6,491 nt of DNA from an uncultured Alphaproteobacteria bacterium (GCA_903922545.1 CAIXUE010000201.1:1-6491); one strand, 5' to 3'; counted from the stretch's first letter, positions 1-6,424 are shown. Numbers and translations are program-made. Notes: generated by a model not told the origin, from the letters alone.

Positions 1-1
1 C

Positions 2-820
2 GACAATTACCTCAAACGCTACATCCCCATCTTCCAGCCGCTGGAAGTGCAGATGATGATGGCCGCCTTCACCAATATGGAGACGGTGCATATCGACGCT
101 TACGCGCTTCTGCTGAAGACGCTGGGCATGCCCCAGACCGAATTTGAAGCCTTCCGCGACTATGACGAGATGAAGGCCAAGGCGGATTACATGCATACCT
201 TCGGGGTGGGCACTGTGTCCGATGTCGCCCGCACCCTGGCCATGTTCGGCGCCTTCACCGAAGGCATGTCGCTGTTCGCCAGCTTTGCGATGCTGCTGAA
301 CTTCCCGCGCCACAACAAGATGAACGGCATGGGCCAGATCGTATCCTGGTCGGTGCGTGACGAAAGCCTGCACTGCGAAGGCATCACCAAGCTTTATCAC
401 GCCTGGAACGACGAGACCGGGGCGGTGACCAAGGCGGTGCGCGACGATATTATCGACGTCGCCAAGACCATGGTCGGGCTGGAAGAAGGCTTTGTCGATC
501 TGGCCTTCGGCCTGGGCGATGTGCAGGGCATGAAGCCCGCCGATATCAAAGCTTACGTCCGCTATATCGCCGACTGGCGGCTGACCCAGCTGAAGCTGGC
601 GCCGGTGTTCGGCAATTTTGAGGAAACCGAAAGCGGTTACAAACAGGTCAAGGCCCATCCCTTGCCCTGGCTGGTGGAAATCCTCAACGGGGTTGAGCAC
701 GCCAACTTCTTTGAACAGCGCGCCACCGAATATTCCAAGGGCGCGACCAGCGGTTCCTGGGATGGCAATGAAGGCGTCTGGTCGCAATTCGACAAGCGCA
801 ACAAGGTCGCGGCGGAATAA
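2..820 (+). CDS. nrdB: Ribonucleoside-diphosphate reductase class I, beta subunit (5'-truncated by window edge)
   Basis: This is the radical-generating small subunit of class I ribonucleotide reductase, which works with the alpha subunit NrdA to convert ribonucleoside diphosphates to deoxyribonucleotides in the cytoplasm. The frame is open from base 2 and gives 272 residues. Family members are usually about 330-360 residues, so roughly 70-80 N-terminal residues, including the first metal ligand (Asp84 in E. coli), lie outside the window. The segment METVHIDAY carries the equivalents of E. coli Glu115 and His118 (visible residues 27 and 30) and of radical Tyr122 (residue 34, codon 101-103). 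A later TEGMSLF supplies the Glu204 equivalent, and SVRDESLHCEG supplies Glu238 and His241 (residues 121 and 124). The preserved Tyr argues for a Tyr-radical subclass rather than a Tyr-less one. The tail contains TEYSKGA, where a Tyr involved in radical transfer is expected. The gene converges on the downstream cysteine-cluster gene with only 2 bp between stops. Confidence 0.96.
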   Translation, partial: DNYLKRYIPIFQPLEVQMMMAAFTNMETVHIDAYALLLKTLGMPQTEFEAFRDYDEMKAKADYMHTFGVGTVSDVARTLAMFGAFTEGMSLFASFAMLLNFPRHNKMNGMGQIVSWSVRDESLHCEGITKLYHAWNDETGAVTKAVRDDIIDVAKTMVGLEEGFVDLAFGLGDVQGMKPADIKAYVRYIADWRLTQLKLAPVFGNFEETESGYKQVKAHPLPWLVEILNGVEHANFFEQRATEYSKGATSGSWDGNEGVWSQFDKRNKVAAE

Positions 821-830
821 GCTTATTCCG
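813..830. repeat. 18-bp perfect palindrome spanning two convergent stop codons
   Basis: The sequence CGGAATAAG/CTTATTCCG is a perfect inverted repeat centred between bases 821 and 822. It contains the TAA of nrdB (818-820) and, on the other strand, the TAA of the cysteine-cluster gene (823-825). Both proteins therefore end in Glu-stop encoded by the same bases. As RNA it could form a 7-bp stem with an AGCT loop. No U-tract follows on either strand, so it is not a classical intrinsic terminator. A weak bidirectional terminator or 3'-end stabiliser is possible; chance symmetry is also possible. Confidence 0.6.
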
Positions 831-1404
831 GCGTACTCACGTCATTGCCGCTATAGGTGATGGCCGCCGGCTGGAATTTCCAGCCGCGCAGCAATTTCAG
901 CACCGTTTCCAGCGCGTCTTTCACCGTGCCGCGCTTGATCGCGTCCAGCATCTCCCCGGTGTTCAATAGTGCTGTGGCCGCCTGATAGCCGCGCGGGCCG
1001 GGCAGGGACAAGAACAGGGGAATGGAATTCATGATTCCCGTCACCACGAATTCCTGAAACCATTTCTCGCGGATGATCCTGTTGGGATTGCCAACCAGCA
1101 TCAGCCCGATGCCGCTGGTGATTTCGAAATGCTCCGGAATGCCTTCGGTTTCGACCTGTGCCAGCACGCCGGATTTATCAGGCCGCCAGCTTTCATCGAA
1201 AATATCGACCGTCCGCCAGGCGCAGAAAAAGCCGCGGCACACTTCAGGGCGGGTTTCATAAATCGCGCAGCCGCCCCCCGCGCAATGTTTGCAGGCCGCG
1301 CCCGAGACTTTCTGGATATCGGGTTTGTTGATGTTGGGCGCGACGCAGCAGACCGTGCAGCTGCCACATTCCCGTCCAGGCACCAATGTCATTCCATCCC
1401 ACAT
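823..1404 (-). CDS. YkgJ-type cysteine-cluster (CxxCxxCC) protein, putative metal-binding
   Basis: The 193-residue product opens with the motif CGSCTVCC (Cys13, 16, 19, 20), followed by Cys38, 41, 46, 56 and 61 in the pattern CKHC...GGC..YETRPEVCRGFFC. This is the signature of the YkgJ/UPF0153 zinc- or iron-chelating domain family, whose biochemical role is largely unknown. The family is annotated as probably binding Zn or an Fe-S cluster through these cysteines; that part is family knowledge, not shown here. The C-terminal half (about 75-193) has no motif I recognise and no clear membrane segment or signal peptide, so a cytoplasmic location is likely. The start is ambiguous. ATG at 1404 has GAGGA only 3 nt upstream. 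ATG at 1392 (four codons in) overlaps the TGA of the upstream GIY-YIG gene as ATGA, the common arrangement for translational coupling. The gene is probably co-transcribed with that gene and converges on nrdB. Confidence 0.85.
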   Translation of the reverse strand: MWDGMTLVPGRECGSCTVCCVAPNINKPDIQKVSGAACKHCAGGGCAIYETRPEVCRGFFCAWRTVDIFDESWRPDKSGVLAQVETEGIPEHFEITSGIGLMLVGNPNRIIREKWFQEFVVTGIMNSIPLFLSLPGPRGYQAATALLNTGEMLDAIKRGTVKDALETVLKLLRGWKFQPAAITYSGNDVSTPE

Positions 1405-1652
1405 AGGTCCTCACGTAACTTCGCGCGAAATGCCTTGTCGGTCTTCAGCACATATTCGCGCTTCATCGCATTTTTGCGGGTGCGGTGCTTTTCGGCATAG
1501 AGCAAAATCCATTTTCGGGCGCGGGTGGATTTGGCGCCGCGCTTGCCAAGGCCATTGTGTTCGGCCAGGCGGCGGTCGAGATCCATGGTCCAGCCGACAT
1601 AGGTGAGGGGCCGGCCGGTGAATGTACCGATCACATAAACATAAGCCGCCAT
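1389..1652 (-). CDS. Small single-domain GIY-YIG superfamily protein (YhbQ/UPF0213-like)
   Basis: This 87-residue protein consists of one GIY-YIG domain. YVYVIG near the N-terminus replaces the first (GIY) motif, LTYVGWT (about residues 16-22) is the second (YIG) motif, DLDRRLAEHN (24-33) carries the conserved Arg, and KREYVLK (64-70) carries the expected catalytic Glu. Length and layout match the stand-alone YhbQ/UPF0213-like group, for which nuclease activity on structured or damaged DNA has been suggested. Its actual substrate is not evident here. The start is ATG at 1652, because the family fold begins at once (MAAYVYVIG) and no other start codon lies just upstream in frame. A weak TAGGGA sits 10 nt upstream. 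The frame stays open further upstream but only antisense to marR. The stop overlaps the start region of the cysteine-cluster gene by 16 bp or, with that gene's alternative start, by 4 bp. The gene is divergent from the marR operon. Confidence 0.87.
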   Translation of the reverse strand: MAAYVYVIGTFTGRPLTYVGWTMDLDRRLAEHNGLGKRGAKSTRARKWILLYAEKHRTRKNAMKREYVLKTDKAFRAKLREDLCGME

Positions 1653-1692
1653 AAGGACTTGATCCCTATTTCCGGGGGTTTTGGCAAGGGGG

Positions 1693-1721
1693 TTGCGCGG
1701 TCTCGAGGGATGGCCTATATG
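1693..1721 (+). promoter_or_regulatory. Candidate sigma70-type promoter of the marR-efflux operon
   Basis: TTGCGC (1693-1698) and TATATG (1716-1721) are separated by 17 bp. Each hexamer is a four-of-six match or close to it. A start site near 1728 would place the inverted repeat at 1719-1738 over the -10 end and start site, the usual position for MarR-type repression, and would leave a leader of about 30 nt before ATG 1758. This is a by-eye prediction only; alphaproteobacterial promoters are often poor matches to the consensus. Confidence 0.4.
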
Positions 1722-1738
1722 CTTGCTCAAGCAAGTAT
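1719..1738. promoter_or_regulatory. Probable MarR operator: 20-bp inverted repeat
   Basis: The core is CTTGCT-CA-AGCAAG (1722-1735), with perfect 6-bp arms around a 2-bp centre. One mismatched pair further out, AT (1719-1720) pairs with AT (1737-1738), giving 8 of 9 paired positions per arm. Size, symmetry and location fit the sites bound by MarR winged-helix dimers: between divergent genes, just upstream of a MarR gene, and over a candidate -10 region. Autoregulation of marR and the pump genes is the inference. The site could also affect the leftward GIY-YIG gene. Confidence 0.6.
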
Positions 1739-1757
1739 TGTTGGGGCAAATATTGTT
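1731..1757 (+). repeat. Two near-identical 12-bp direct repeats before marR
   Basis: GCAAGTATTGTT (1731-1742) and GCAAATATTGTT (1746-1757) match at 11 of 12 positions and are offset by 15 bp. The first copy includes the right half of the operator inverted repeat; the second abuts the chosen marR start codon. The second copy may be an extra half-site for the regulator, or simply a local duplication. Confidence 0.6.
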
Positions 1758-2276
1758 ATGAGACCCTATTACCGGCCGGGCAATTACTCGATGCGCCGTT
1801 CTGTGGGCTATCTGATGCGCATGTCGGTCAACCGCGTGCTGCCGCAGATGGAGGCGTTGTTCGAGGACCAGGAACTGACCTTCTCGCAATGGACCACGCT
1901 GGTGGCCCTGCATGACGGCCATATCACCACGGCCGGGGATCTGGCCCACAATATCTGCCACGACGCCGGTTCGTTGACCCGGCTGATCGACCAGATGGAA
2001 AAGCGCGGGCTGGTCACCCGTCAGCGCAGCGAAAGCGACCGGCGCAGCGTCAAGCTGGCGCTGACTCCGCGCGGCCGTGATCTGGTGGAAGCCCTGGCGC
2101 CCCGGGTGATGGATTTCTGGAACAGGATGTTGTCCGGTTTTAGCCATGCTGAAATCGACACGCTGATCGGCCTTCTGACCCGGCTGACAATCGCCGCCGA
2201 GGGCGATAAACGCGGTTCCTCCAAACTGCATATTTCCGCCGAACCGATTTTAAAAGCAAAAAAGAAAGCATCATGA
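1758..2276 (+). CDS. MarR-family winged helix-turn-helix transcriptional regulator
   Basis: This is a 172-residue cytoplasmic DNA-binding protein, of normal MarR length, presumed to repress the efflux operon it heads until a pump substrate binds. The N-terminal dimerisation helix (about 10-35) is followed by LTFSQWTTLVALHDG (40-54). The helix-turn-helix lies at about 58-85, with CHDAGSLTRLIDQMEKRGLV as recognition helix and following turn. The wing has the family hallmark DRR (94-96) before LTPRG. The C-terminus ends in a basic tail, KAKKK. ATG 1758 was chosen because the encoded MRPYYRPGNYS matches how relatives of this subgroup begin, although no good ribosome-binding site precedes it. ATG 1719 has GAGGGA at 1705-1710 with 8-nt spacing and would add 13 residues, but it would put the start codon inside the predicted -10 and operator. 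ATG 1791 is another option. The stop overlaps the next gene as ATGA. Confidence 0.92.
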   Translation: MRPYYRPGNYSMRRSVGYLMRMSVNRVLPQMEALFEDQELTFSQWTTLVALHDGHITTAGDLAHNICHDAGSLTRLIDQMEKRGLVTRQRSESDRRSVKLALTPRGRDLVEALAPRVMDFWNRMLSGFSHAEIDTLIGLLTRLTIAAEGDKRGSSKLHISAEPILKAKKKAS

Positions 2277-3697
2277 AGAAAGCCATTTCATTGTTGCCCA
2301 TGCTGCTTCTGACGGCGTGTGTGGCGACGCCGCCCACCGACCCGCAGGTCAAGGAAATCGCGCCGGAGACGCTGGGTCTTGGGCCGACGGCCGCGCCGCA
2401 ATTTCCCGACGAATGGTGGAAAAGCTTCAATGATCCGCAAGTGGACCGGCTGGCCGCTTTGCTGGTGGAAAAAAATCCCACCCTGACCGCCGCCATCGCG
2501 CGCATCCGCAGCGCTGAGGCGCAGGCCTCGGTGGCGGGCGCCAACAACCTGCCGCAGGCCAATCTGGATGCGCAGGAGCAGCGTGATCTTTTCTCCAACG
2601 ACTATTATATTCCGCCGCCTTATGCCGGCACCTATCGCTGGTTTGGCCAGACCGAAGCCAACCTGACCTGGAATCTGGATTTCTGGGGCAAGCAGGCGGC
2701 GCTGATTTCGCAGGCCAAGGACAGCAGCAATGCCGCCCTGATGGATGCGCAGGGCGCGCGCCTGGCGCTGTCGGGCGCCTTCGCCCAGACCTATATCAAC
2801 CTGTACCTGGCCTATGTGGATGGCGATATCGCCGACGCCACCATCAAGGAGCGCCAGGAAATCCTGGATCTGACCCAGAACCGTTTCAACGCCGGGCTGG
2901 AGAATGCTTCTTCGGTGGAACAGGCCAAGGCGCTTCTGGCGCTGGCGCGGGTGGATCAGCGCCGTGTCGCCGCCCAGCGCGATCTGGATGTGCATGCCAT
3001 CGCGGCTTTGGCGGGCGAGGGCGCGGCGCTTTATTCCACTATTGTGCGGCCCACACCCAATCTGGATGCGGCGCTGCCGCTGCCTGATGCCTTGCCTGCC
3101 GATCTGATCAGCCGCCGCCCGGACATTCTGGCGGCGCGAGCGCGGGTGGATGCGGCGGCCAAGGGGCGCGAAGCCGCGCATGCCGATTTTTATCCCGACA
3201 TAAACCTGTCGGCCTTTGCCGGTTTCCAGGCGATCGGGCTTTCCAATCTCTTCACCGGCGGGGCCTTTACCTATGGCGCGGGACCGGCGGTGCATTTGCC
3301 GATTTTCGATGCCGGAAAGATCCGCGCCCAATATGCCGGCGCGACGGCGGGGCTGGATGTGGCGGTGGCCGATTACAATGGCGCGGTGGTGGGTGCGATC
3401 AAGCAGGCCGCCGATGCCATGACGCAAGTCAAAAGCCTGACCGAGGAACGCGCCGATCAGCAAGCGGCTTTGGACAGCGCCACCCGCGCGTTTTCCCTGG
3501 CCGAGACACGCTACAAGGACGGGCTTTCCGACCAGCTTCCCATGCTGACGGCGGAAGCCACGCTTCTGTCCGCCCGCCAGCAGATGGCGGCGCTGGTGGC
3601 GCAAACCGCGACCGAGCGCGTGACGCTGCTGCTTTCCGTCGGCGGCGGGTTCAACCCGAACACGAATAACAACACGAATATTGCGAAACAGGATTGA
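2273..3697 (+). CDS. NodT/TolC-family outer-membrane efflux lipoprotein
   Basis: This is the outer-membrane channel of a tripartite export system, expected to form a trimeric beta-barrel with a long periplasmic alpha-helical tunnel. The 474-residue product begins with a lipoprotein signal, MKKAISLLPMLLLTAC, with lipobox LTAC and lipidated Cys16. Mature-protein landmarks are typical of the NodT group: PDEWWKSFNDPQVDRL near residues 45-60, then the first outer-membrane efflux repeat. A second repeat begins around LISRRPDILAARARVDAA (about 278-295) and contains FYPDINLSAFAGFQ. The usual NodT C-terminal segment, ETRYKDGLSDQLPMLTAEATLL, has GLSDQL as the common landmark. Length is normal for the family. 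The tail NPNTNNNTN is unusually Asn-rich and comes from a short tandem repeat. Translation starts at ATG 2273, overlapping the marR stop by 4 bp, so coupling is likely. Only a purine-rich AAGAAAG lies upstream as a ribosome-binding site. Confidence 0.94.
   Translation: MKKAISLLPMLLLTACVATPPTDPQVKEIAPETLGLGPTAAPQFPDEWWKSFNDPQVDRLAALLVEKNPTLTAAIARIRSAEAQASVAGANNLPQANLDAQEQRDLFSNDYYIPPPYAGTYRWFGQTEANLTWNLDFWGKQAALISQAKDSSNAALMDAQGARLALSGAFAQTYINLYLAYVDGDIADATIKERQEILDLTQNRFNAGLENASSVEQAKALLALARVDQRRVAAQRDLDVHAIAALAGEGAALYSTIVRPTPNLDAALPLPDALPADLISRRPDILAARARVDAAAKGREAAHADFYPDINLSAFAGFQAIGLSNLFTGGAFTYGAGPAVHLPIFDAGKIRAQYAGATAGLDVAVADYNGAVVGAIKQAADAMTQVKSLTEERADQQAALDSATRAFSLAETRYKDGLSDQLPMLTAEATLLSARQQMAALVAQTATERVTLLLSVGGGFNPNTNNNTNIAKQD
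3690..3693 (+). promoter_or_regulatory. Ribosome-binding site that decides the membrane fusion protein start
   Basis: AGGA lies 8 nt before ATG 3702, inside the last codons of the outer-membrane gene. It supports ATG 3702 over the in-frame TTG at 3681, which would have this site downstream of it. Confidence 0.6.
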
Positions 3698-3701
3698 TGC
3701 C

Positions 3702-4871
3702 ATGAGCGATGCCGCCAAACCCGCCAACAACAATAATCGCCGCCTGGGCTTTGTGATCCTGGGGATCGTGCTTCTGCTGGGCGCCGTGGGATACGGGCTT
3801 TACTGGTTCCTGGATGCGCGCTTTTACCAAAGCACCGATGACGCCTATGTCGCCGGCAATGTGGTGGCGGTGACCAGCCGCGAAAACGCCACCGTGCAGG
3901 CGCTGCATGTCGATAACACCCAGACCGTGAAACAGGGCCAGCTTCTGATTGAGATGGACCCCGCCGTCGCCAATGTGAACATGACCGCCGCCGAAGCCAA
4001 TCTGGCGCGGGTGGTGCGTAGCGTGAAAGGCGAATTTTCCGGCGCCGATACCTACCGTGCCCAGATCGCGCAGGCCCAGGTGAAACTGGATCAGGCGCAA
4101 AGCGATTTGAAACGCCGCCAAGCGGCTTCGGCCACCGGGGCTGTGTCGGGCGAAGAGCTGGCCCATGCTTCCGATGCGGTGGCCGCCGCCACGGCTGAGG
4201 TCAATTCCGCCAAAAGCGGGCTCGATCATGCCTTGTCGCAGATCGAGAATACGCATGTTTCGGACAATCCCGATGTGCTGTCGGCCGAAGCGCAGTTGCG
4301 CAATGCCGCCATTGCGCTTGGCCATATGCGGCTGGTGGCGCCGGTCGATGGCGTGATCGCCCAGCGCACCGTGCAGGTTGGCCAGCAGGTGGCCGCCGGC
4401 ACGCCGCTGATGGCGGTGGTGCCGCTGTCCAATGTCTGGATCGACGCCAATTTCAAGGAAGTGCAGCTTGCCGATATGCGCGTCGGCCAGCCGGTGACGA
4501 TCAATGCCGATGTCTATGGCGGCGGCGTCACTTACCATGGCCATATTGAAGGGTTGGGCGCGGGTTCGGGCAGCGCCTTTGCCCTGCTGCCGCCCCAGAA
4601 TGCTTCCGGCAACTGGATCAAGATTGTGCAGCGCGTGCCGGTGCGTATTGCGCTGGATCCCAAGGAACTGGCGGACCATCCTTTGCGGGTTGGCCTGTCG
4701 GTGTCGGTCAGCGCCGATGTGCGTGACACATCGGGCCCGCTGGTGACCTCCAGCATGAGCGGCGGCACCATGACCGCCGACACCGGCGAGAACAATGACG
4801 CCGCCACCAATGCCCTGATCGCCAAAATCCTGGCCGATAATGGCGCGGGCCAGGAAGCTGCCCGCAAATGA
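3702..4871 (+). CDS. emrA: EmrA/HlyD-type periplasmic membrane fusion protein
   Basis: This adaptor links the inner-membrane MFS pump to the outer-membrane channel. The 389-residue product has a short Asn-rich cytoplasmic N-terminus (ANNNNRR) and one membrane anchor at about 15-36. It continues with STDDAYVAGN (45-53), the standard opening of the EmrA/HlyD-D family. The first half of the biotinyl-lipoyl domain includes VKQGQLLIEMDP (77-87). A helical-hairpin region rich in Ala, Gln and Lys covers about 92-205. The second lipoyl half is VAPVDGVIAQRTVQVGQQV (212-230). The beta-barrel part contains DANFKEVQL (248-256) and GSAFALLPPQNASGNW (290-305), both characteristic of EmrA. The tail after about 345 is polar and probably disordered. 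ATG 3702 lies 4 bp after the outer-membrane gene stop, with AGGA correctly placed. The stop overlaps the MFS start as ATGA, so the two are probably translated together. The symbol denotes EmrA-like family membership; orthology to E. coli emrA is not proven. Confidence 0.93.
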   Translation: MSDAAKPANNNNRRLGFVILGIVLLLGAVGYGLYWFLDARFYQSTDDAYVAGNVVAVTSRENATVQALHVDNTQTVKQGQLLIEMDPAVANVNMTAAEANLARVVRSVKGEFSGADTYRAQIAQAQVKLDQAQSDLKRRQAASATGAVSGEELAHASDAVAAATAEVNSAKSGLDHALSQIENTHVSDNPDVLSAEAQLRNAAIALGHMRLVAPVDGVIAQRTVQVGQQVAAGTPLMAVVPLSNVWIDANFKEVQLADMRVGQPVTINADVYGGGVTYHGHIEGLGAGSGSAFALLPPQNASGNWIKIVQRVPVRIALDPKELADHPLRVGLSVSVSADVRDTSGPLVTSSMSGGTMTADTGENNDAATNALIAKILADNGAGQEAARK

Positions 4872-6424
4872 GCCAGCCTGGCGCCCAAGCGGCTTCACCG
4901 CCGCCAATGCAAGGCAGTGCGCTGGCATTGACGGCGCTGGCGCTGGCGCTTGGCACATTTATGCAGGTGCTGGATTCCACCATCGCCAACGTGTCGCTGC
5001 CCACCATCGCGGGCAATCTGGGCGTCAGCCCCGACCAGGGCACCTGGGTGATCACGGCCTTTGCGGTATCCAACGGCATCGGCGTGCCTTTGACCGGTTG
5101 GTTGATGGGCCGTTATGGCGTGGTGCGGACCTTTGTGTTTTCGGTGCTGGCTTTCACGGTCGCGTCGTTCCTGTGCGGCGTCGCCTGGAGCCTTCCGTCG
5201 TTGATTTTCTTCCGCGTGCTGCAGGGCGGCGTGTCGGGGCCAATGATTCCCGGCTCCCAGGCTTTGCTGATTTCGATTTTCCCGGCGCAAAAGCGCGCCA
5301 CCGCGCTGGGCATCTGGTCCATCACCACTCTGGTGGCGCCGATCTGCGGGCCGATCCTGGGCGGTTATATTTCCGACAACTACCATTGGGGCTGGATTTT
5401 CCTGATCAACCTGCCTGTAGGGCTGTTCGTCAGCTTTTTGTGCTGGCGGGCGCTGAAGACCCGCGAGACCCCGACCCGCAAGCTGCCCATCGATATGGTG
5501 GGGCTGGGGCTTCTGGTGGTCTGGGTGGGCGCGCTGCAGACCATGCTGGACCAGGGCAAGGATCTGGACTGGTTCCAATCCACCGAGATTGTTGTGTTGG
5601 CGCTGACCACCGGCATTTTCTTTGTCGCCTTCCTGATCTGGGAGCTGACGGAAAAATATCCCATCGTGGATCTGAGCCTGTTCAAGAGCCGCAATTTCAC
5701 CTTGGGCACGCTGGCTTTCTGTTTGGGCTATGCCGTGTTTTTCGCCTGCAATCTTCTGATGCCGCTCTGGCTGCAGACCCAGATTGGCTATACCGCCACC
5801 TGGGCGGGGCTGGTGGCGGCGCCGACCGGGGCCATCGCGGTGTTGCTGACGCCTTTCACGGCTCGGATGATGTCGCGGGTGGATGCGCGCATCATCGCCA
5901 CCATCGCCTTCCTGGCGTTCGGCGCGTCCTATCTGCTGCGCGCCGGCTTCACCGCCGATTCCGATTTCTTCCATTTCGTGCTGCCGCTTCTGGTGCAGGG
6001 CATCGGCATGGCGACCTTCTTCCTGGCCATGATCACCATCCTGCTGGATGGGATACCGCCGCACCGGATTCCGTCCGCCTCCGGCGTCAGCAATTTCGCC
6101 CGCATCGTGGCGGGCGGGTTTGCCGCTTCCATCGTCACCACCGTATGGGACCGGCGCGAGGCTCTGCACCAGAGCCGGCTGGCCGACCAGACCACCATCT
6201 TCAGCCCCTTGCTGCGCGGCGCGGTGAACAACCTGCATCACTTCGGATTGCCCGATCTGGGGGCGCAGGCGGTGATTGCCCGCACCATAACGGGGCAGGC
6301 GTATCTGCTGGCAGCCGATGATGTGTTTTGGGCTTCGGGCTGGATCTGCATCGCCCTGATCGCCATGGTCTGGATGTGCCGCAAGGCGAAATCGGGCGGA
6401 GGCGCACCTGTCGCAGCCGATTGA
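4868..6424 (+). CDS. emrB: DHA2-family (EmrB-type, 14-TM) major facilitator multidrug efflux transporter
   Basis: This is the inner-membrane proton-driven exporter of the tripartite pump. The 518-residue product is of normal length for 14-TM DHA2 proteins. TM1 (about 17-40) ends in VLDSTIANVSLP, the DHA2 signature, with Asp36 inside the membrane. Motif A is GWLMGRYGVVR (77-87). Motif B is RVLQG (116-120). The antiporter motif C is GPILGG (161-166) in TM5. Further segments follow through to a last membrane helix at about 486-503. A hydrophilic stretch at about 424-478 is the large loop before the last helix seen in EmrB-like proteins. Substrates in the family include uncouplers, hydrophobic antibiotics, fatty acids and dyes; none can be chosen from sequence alone. 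ATG 4868 overlaps the fusion-protein stop by 4 bp, with AGGAAG (4852-4857) 10 nt upstream. The TGA stop sits in the loop of the operon terminator. The symbol reflects family resemblance, not proven orthology. Confidence 0.95.
   Translation: MSQPGAQAASPPPMQGSALALTALALALGTFMQVLDSTIANVSLPTIAGNLGVSPDQGTWVITAFAVSNGIGVPLTGWLMGRYGVVRTFVFSVLAFTVASFLCGVAWSLPSLIFFRVLQGGVSGPMIPGSQALLISIFPAQKRATALGIWSITTLVAPICGPILGGYISDNYHWGWIFLINLPVGLFVSFLCWRALKTRETPTRKLPIDMVGLGLLVVWVGALQTMLDQGKDLDWFQSTEIVVLALTTGIFFVAFLIWELTEKYPIVDLSLFKSRNFTLGTLAFCLGYAVFFACNLLMPLWLQTQIGYTATWAGLVAAPTGAIAVLLTPFTARMMSRVDARIIATIAFLAFGASYLLRAGFTADSDFFHFVLPLLVQGIGMATFFLAMITILLDGIPPHRIPSASGVSNFARIVAGGFAASIVTTVWDRREALHQSRLADQTTIFSPLLRGAVNNLHHFGLPDLGAQAVIARTITGQAYLLAADDVFWASGWICIALIAMVWMCRKAKSGGGAPVAAD

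Noticed and set aside
823..1404. Possible Fe-S oxidoreductase or ferredoxin reading of the cysteine-rich protein
   Set aside because: The spacing CxxCxxCC with later CxxC and C-x4-C fits the YkgJ cluster rather than the CxxCxxCxxxCP ferredoxin pattern.
1485..1757. N-terminal extension of MarR to 263 residues
   Set aside because: The added part is out-of-frame complement of the GIY-YIG gene and intergenic DNA, and MarR proteins are about 140-180 residues long.
1653..2231. Upstream extension of the GIY-YIG gene to 280 residues
   Set aside because: The extra residues lie antisense to the operator and marR and show no domain; the conserved fold begins right at Met 1652.
3681..3701. TTG start giving the fusion protein seven more residues
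   Set aside because: It lies inside the outer-membrane gene without its own ribosome-binding site, while AGGA is well placed for ATG 3702.
2288..3733. Long open frame antisense to the outer-membrane factor gene
   Set aside because: The translation is rich in Arg, Gly, His and Gln with no domain, as expected from the complement of GC-rich codons. The + strand gene is clearly recognised.
3651..4958. Long open frame antisense to the membrane fusion protein gene
   Set aside because: Composition is a typical shadow of high-GC coding sequence with no motif; the + strand EmrA-type protein explains the region.
4840..6321. Long + strand frame overlapping the MFS gene, plus a 448-codon antisense frame at 4895-6241
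   Set aside because: Neither shows membrane segments or family motifs, whereas the 4868-6424 frame has all DHA2 landmarks.
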